Shown: positions 4,509 to 5,914 of the stretch, in pieces
Numbering within the stretch: position 1 is the first letter of the stretch
How the letters are laid out: every line of letters begins with the position of its first letter
DNA from: an uncultured Prevotella sp.
GTDB taxonomy: Bacteria > Bacteroidota > Bacteroidia > Bacteroidales > Bacteroidaceae
Direction: 5' to 3'
DNA length: 5,914 nt
NCBI RefSeq assembly: GCF_900549175.1
Contig: NZ_URNN01000173.1
Span: 1-5,914, forward strand
The notes under the pieces: model-generated
Databases searched by the model: none
Seen by the model: the letters and a program-made list of their open reading frames with translations, nothing else
Told to the model about the DNA's origin: nothing
Translations under genes and position numbers: made by a program

Positions 4509-5906
4509 ATGAACACACTATTTGATAAAATATGGGACAAACATGTGGTGCAGATAGCAGATGACGGTCCCACACAGTTGTATATTGACAGGCTCTACTG
4601 TCATGAAGTGACGTCGCCGCAGGCTTTCGACGGTATGCGTGCGCGGGGATTGAAGTGTTTCCGTCCGGAGCAGATATACTGTATGCCCGACCACAACACA
4701 CCCACGCACGACCAGGACAAGCCCATCGCCGACCCTGTGTCGAAGAAGCAGGTGGACACGCTGGCAGCCAATGCCACCGAGTTCGGACTGACCCACTATG
4801 GCATGATGTCACCCGACAACGGTATCATCCATGTAGTGGGTCCGGAAAAAGGACTGTCGCTGCCCGGCATGACAATAGTTTGCGGCGACTCGCATACGTC
4901 GACACACGGTGCCATGGGGGCCGTGGCCTTCGGCATAGGCACGAGCGAGGTGGAGATGGTGATGGCGTCGCAGTGCATATTGCAGCAGAAACCGAAGTCG
5001 ATGCGCATAACCATTGACGGCAAGCTGGGGCGCGGTGTTACAGCCAAGGATGTGGCCCTATATCTGATGTCGCGTCTCACCACATCGGGTGCCACGGGAT
5101 ATTTTGTTGAGTATGCCGGCAGCGTGGTGCGCGACATGTCGATGGAAGGCCGCCTCACGCTGTGCAATCTCTCGATAGAGATGGGCGCGCGCGGCGGATT
5201 CGTTGCCCCCGATGAGACAACATTCGAGTATATCAAGGGGCGTGAGTTCGCTCCAAAGGGTGAAGAGTGGGACAGATGTGTTGAGTATTGGAAGACACTG
5301 AAGAGCGGCGATGACGCCGTGTTCGACAGCGAGCTGCACTTCGATGCCGCCGACATAGAACCGATGGTGACCTACGGCACCAACCCGGGCATGGGTATGG
5401 GCATCACGCAGGCCATACCCATGCCTGATGACACAGACGATGCCGGCAAGGCTTCGTTCATGAAGTCGCTCGACTATATGGGTTTCCGTCCGGGCGAACG
5501 GCTTCTCGGCCATAAGATAGACTATGTGTTCCTCGGTGCCTGCACAAACGGGCGTATAGAGGATTTCCGCGCCTTCGCATCGCTTGTCAAGGGGCGCCGC
5601 AAGGCCGACACGGTTACGGCATGGCTTGTGCCCGGCTCATGGGCTGTCGACCGGCAGATACGTGAGGAGGGACTTGACAAGGTGCTTGAAGCCGCCGGTT
5701 TTGCCATACGCCAACCGGGATGTTCGGCCTGTCTGGCAATGAACGATGACAAGATTCCGGCCGGAAAATATTCCGTCTCCACCAGCAACCGCAACTTCGA
5801 AGGGCGTCAGGGCCCCGGTGCGCGCACAATCCTTGCCTCGCCGCTTGTTGCCGCCGCCGCGGCCGTGACGGGGGTGATAACGGATCCGAGGGAGATTATT
5901 ATATAA
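4509..5906 (+). CDS. leuC: 3-isopropylmalate dehydratase large subunit
   Basis: LeuC is the iron-sulfur subunit of isopropylmalate isomerase, which with LeuD converts 2-isopropylmalate to 3-isopropylmalate via dehydration and rehydration in the cytoplasm. The 465-residue product is full length for the bacterial LeuC family (Escherichia coli LeuC is about 466). Three cysteines expected to hold the 4Fe-4S cluster are present: C345 in LGACTNGRIED and C405 and C408 in PGCSACLAMN. Other aconitase-superfamily motifs include MPDHNTPT (59-66), CGDSHTSTHGAMG (125-137) and TSNRNFEGRQG (425-435). The start ATG 4509 follows an A-rich tract and gives the usual family N-terminus. It follows leuA across a 194-base repeat-filled spacer with no clear promoter, so co-transcription is likely. 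Its partner leuD should lie just beyond the window. Confidence 0.95.
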   Translation: MNTLFDKIWDKHVVQIADDGPTQLYIDRLYCHEVTSPQAFDGMRARGLKCFRPEQIYCMPDHNTPTHDQDKPIADPVSKKQVDTLAANATEFGLTHYGMMSPDNGIIHVVGPEKGLSLPGMTIVCGDSHTSTHGAMGAVAFGIGTSEVEMVMASQCILQQKPKSMRITIDGKLGRGVTAKDVALYLMSRLTTSGATGYFVEYAGSVVRDMSMEGRLTLCNLSIEMGARGGFVAPDETTFEYIKGREFAPKGEEWDRCVEYWKTLKSGDDAVFDSELHFDAADIEPMVTYGTNPGMGMGITQAIPMPDDTDDAGKASFMKSLDYMGFRPGERLLGHKIDYVFLGACTNGRIEDFRAFASLVKGRRKADTVTAWLVPGSWAVDRQIREEGLDKVLEAAGFAIRQPGCSACLAMNDDKIPAGKYSVSTSNRNFEGRQGPGARTILASPLVAAAAAVTGVITDPREIII

Positions 5907-5914
5907 GGAGTTAA
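5907..5914 (+). repeat. GGAGTTAA octamer immediately after leuC, cut by the window edge
   Basis: The eight bases directly after the leuC stop codon are GGAGTTAA, identical to the unit repeated in the leuA-leuC spacer. With the preceding bases it reads TAAGGAGTTAA, so it may also act as a Shine-Dalgarno-like site for a following gene. Whether a second array and inverted arm follow cannot be seen. Confidence 0.5.

Noticed and set aside
4518..5829. Minus-strand and alternate-frame open stretches across leuC
   Set aside because: They overlap the well-supported leuC frame and show no family motifs or plausible start signals.
1..5914. tRNA, rRNA or insertion sequence transposase genes
   Set aside because: No cloverleaf, conserved rRNA segment or transposase motif was seen on either strand.

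Overview
The window looks like chromosomal DNA from a Bacteroidales bacterium, most likely a Prevotella or Bacteroides relative. Three things point there. Promoter-like sites match the Bacteroidetes -7 consensus TAnnTTTG (348-355, 1695-1702 and 2573-2580). Start codons are preceded by A-rich tracts rather than strong Shine-Dalgarno sequences. LeuA and LeuC read as standard bacterial orthologues in a leuA-leuC order. The species call is an inference from these features, not from a database match.

Layout. Positions 1-340 hold no convincing gene: a terminator-like hairpin (20-55), then a low-information stretch that may be a relic or repeat. At 382-1509 is an orphan P-loop AAA-type ATPase with a C-terminal winged-helix-like region. 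A perfect 10-bp palindrome (316-339) lies just upstream of its -7 element. At 1727-2388 is an overlapping two-gene HEPN/MNT (nucleotidyltransferase) toxin-antitoxin-like module with its own -7 element and a possible terminator. These two accessory units are visibly more AT-rich than what follows.

From about 2549 the window becomes the start of a leucine biosynthesis operon: a Bacteroidetes-type promoter, a 26-codon leader peptide rich in Leu and Ile codons (2641-2721), a strong intrinsic terminator that can be replaced by an alternative antiterminator helix (2700-2784), then leuA (2-isopropylmalate synthase, 2812-4314) and leuC (isopropylmalate isomerase large subunit, 4509-5906). leuD and leuB are expected beyond the right edge. 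The leader, terminator and antiterminator together form a textbook ribosome-mediated attenuator. An automatic start at TTG 2728 would bury the terminator inside an artificial N-terminal extension of LeuA.

The 194-nt leuA-leuC spacer is the second unusual element. It is built from GGAGTTAA octamers and their reverse complements, forming a long inverted repeat (4320-4484) with a perfect 25-bp core. The same octamer appears immediately after the leuC stop codon at the window edge, so the element may recur between the genes of this operon.

The most interesting signals are the leucine attenuator, the GGAGTTAA hairpin spacer, and the HEPN/MNT pair whose HEPN member lacks a canonical RX4-6H motif. 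None is proof of an entirely new system.
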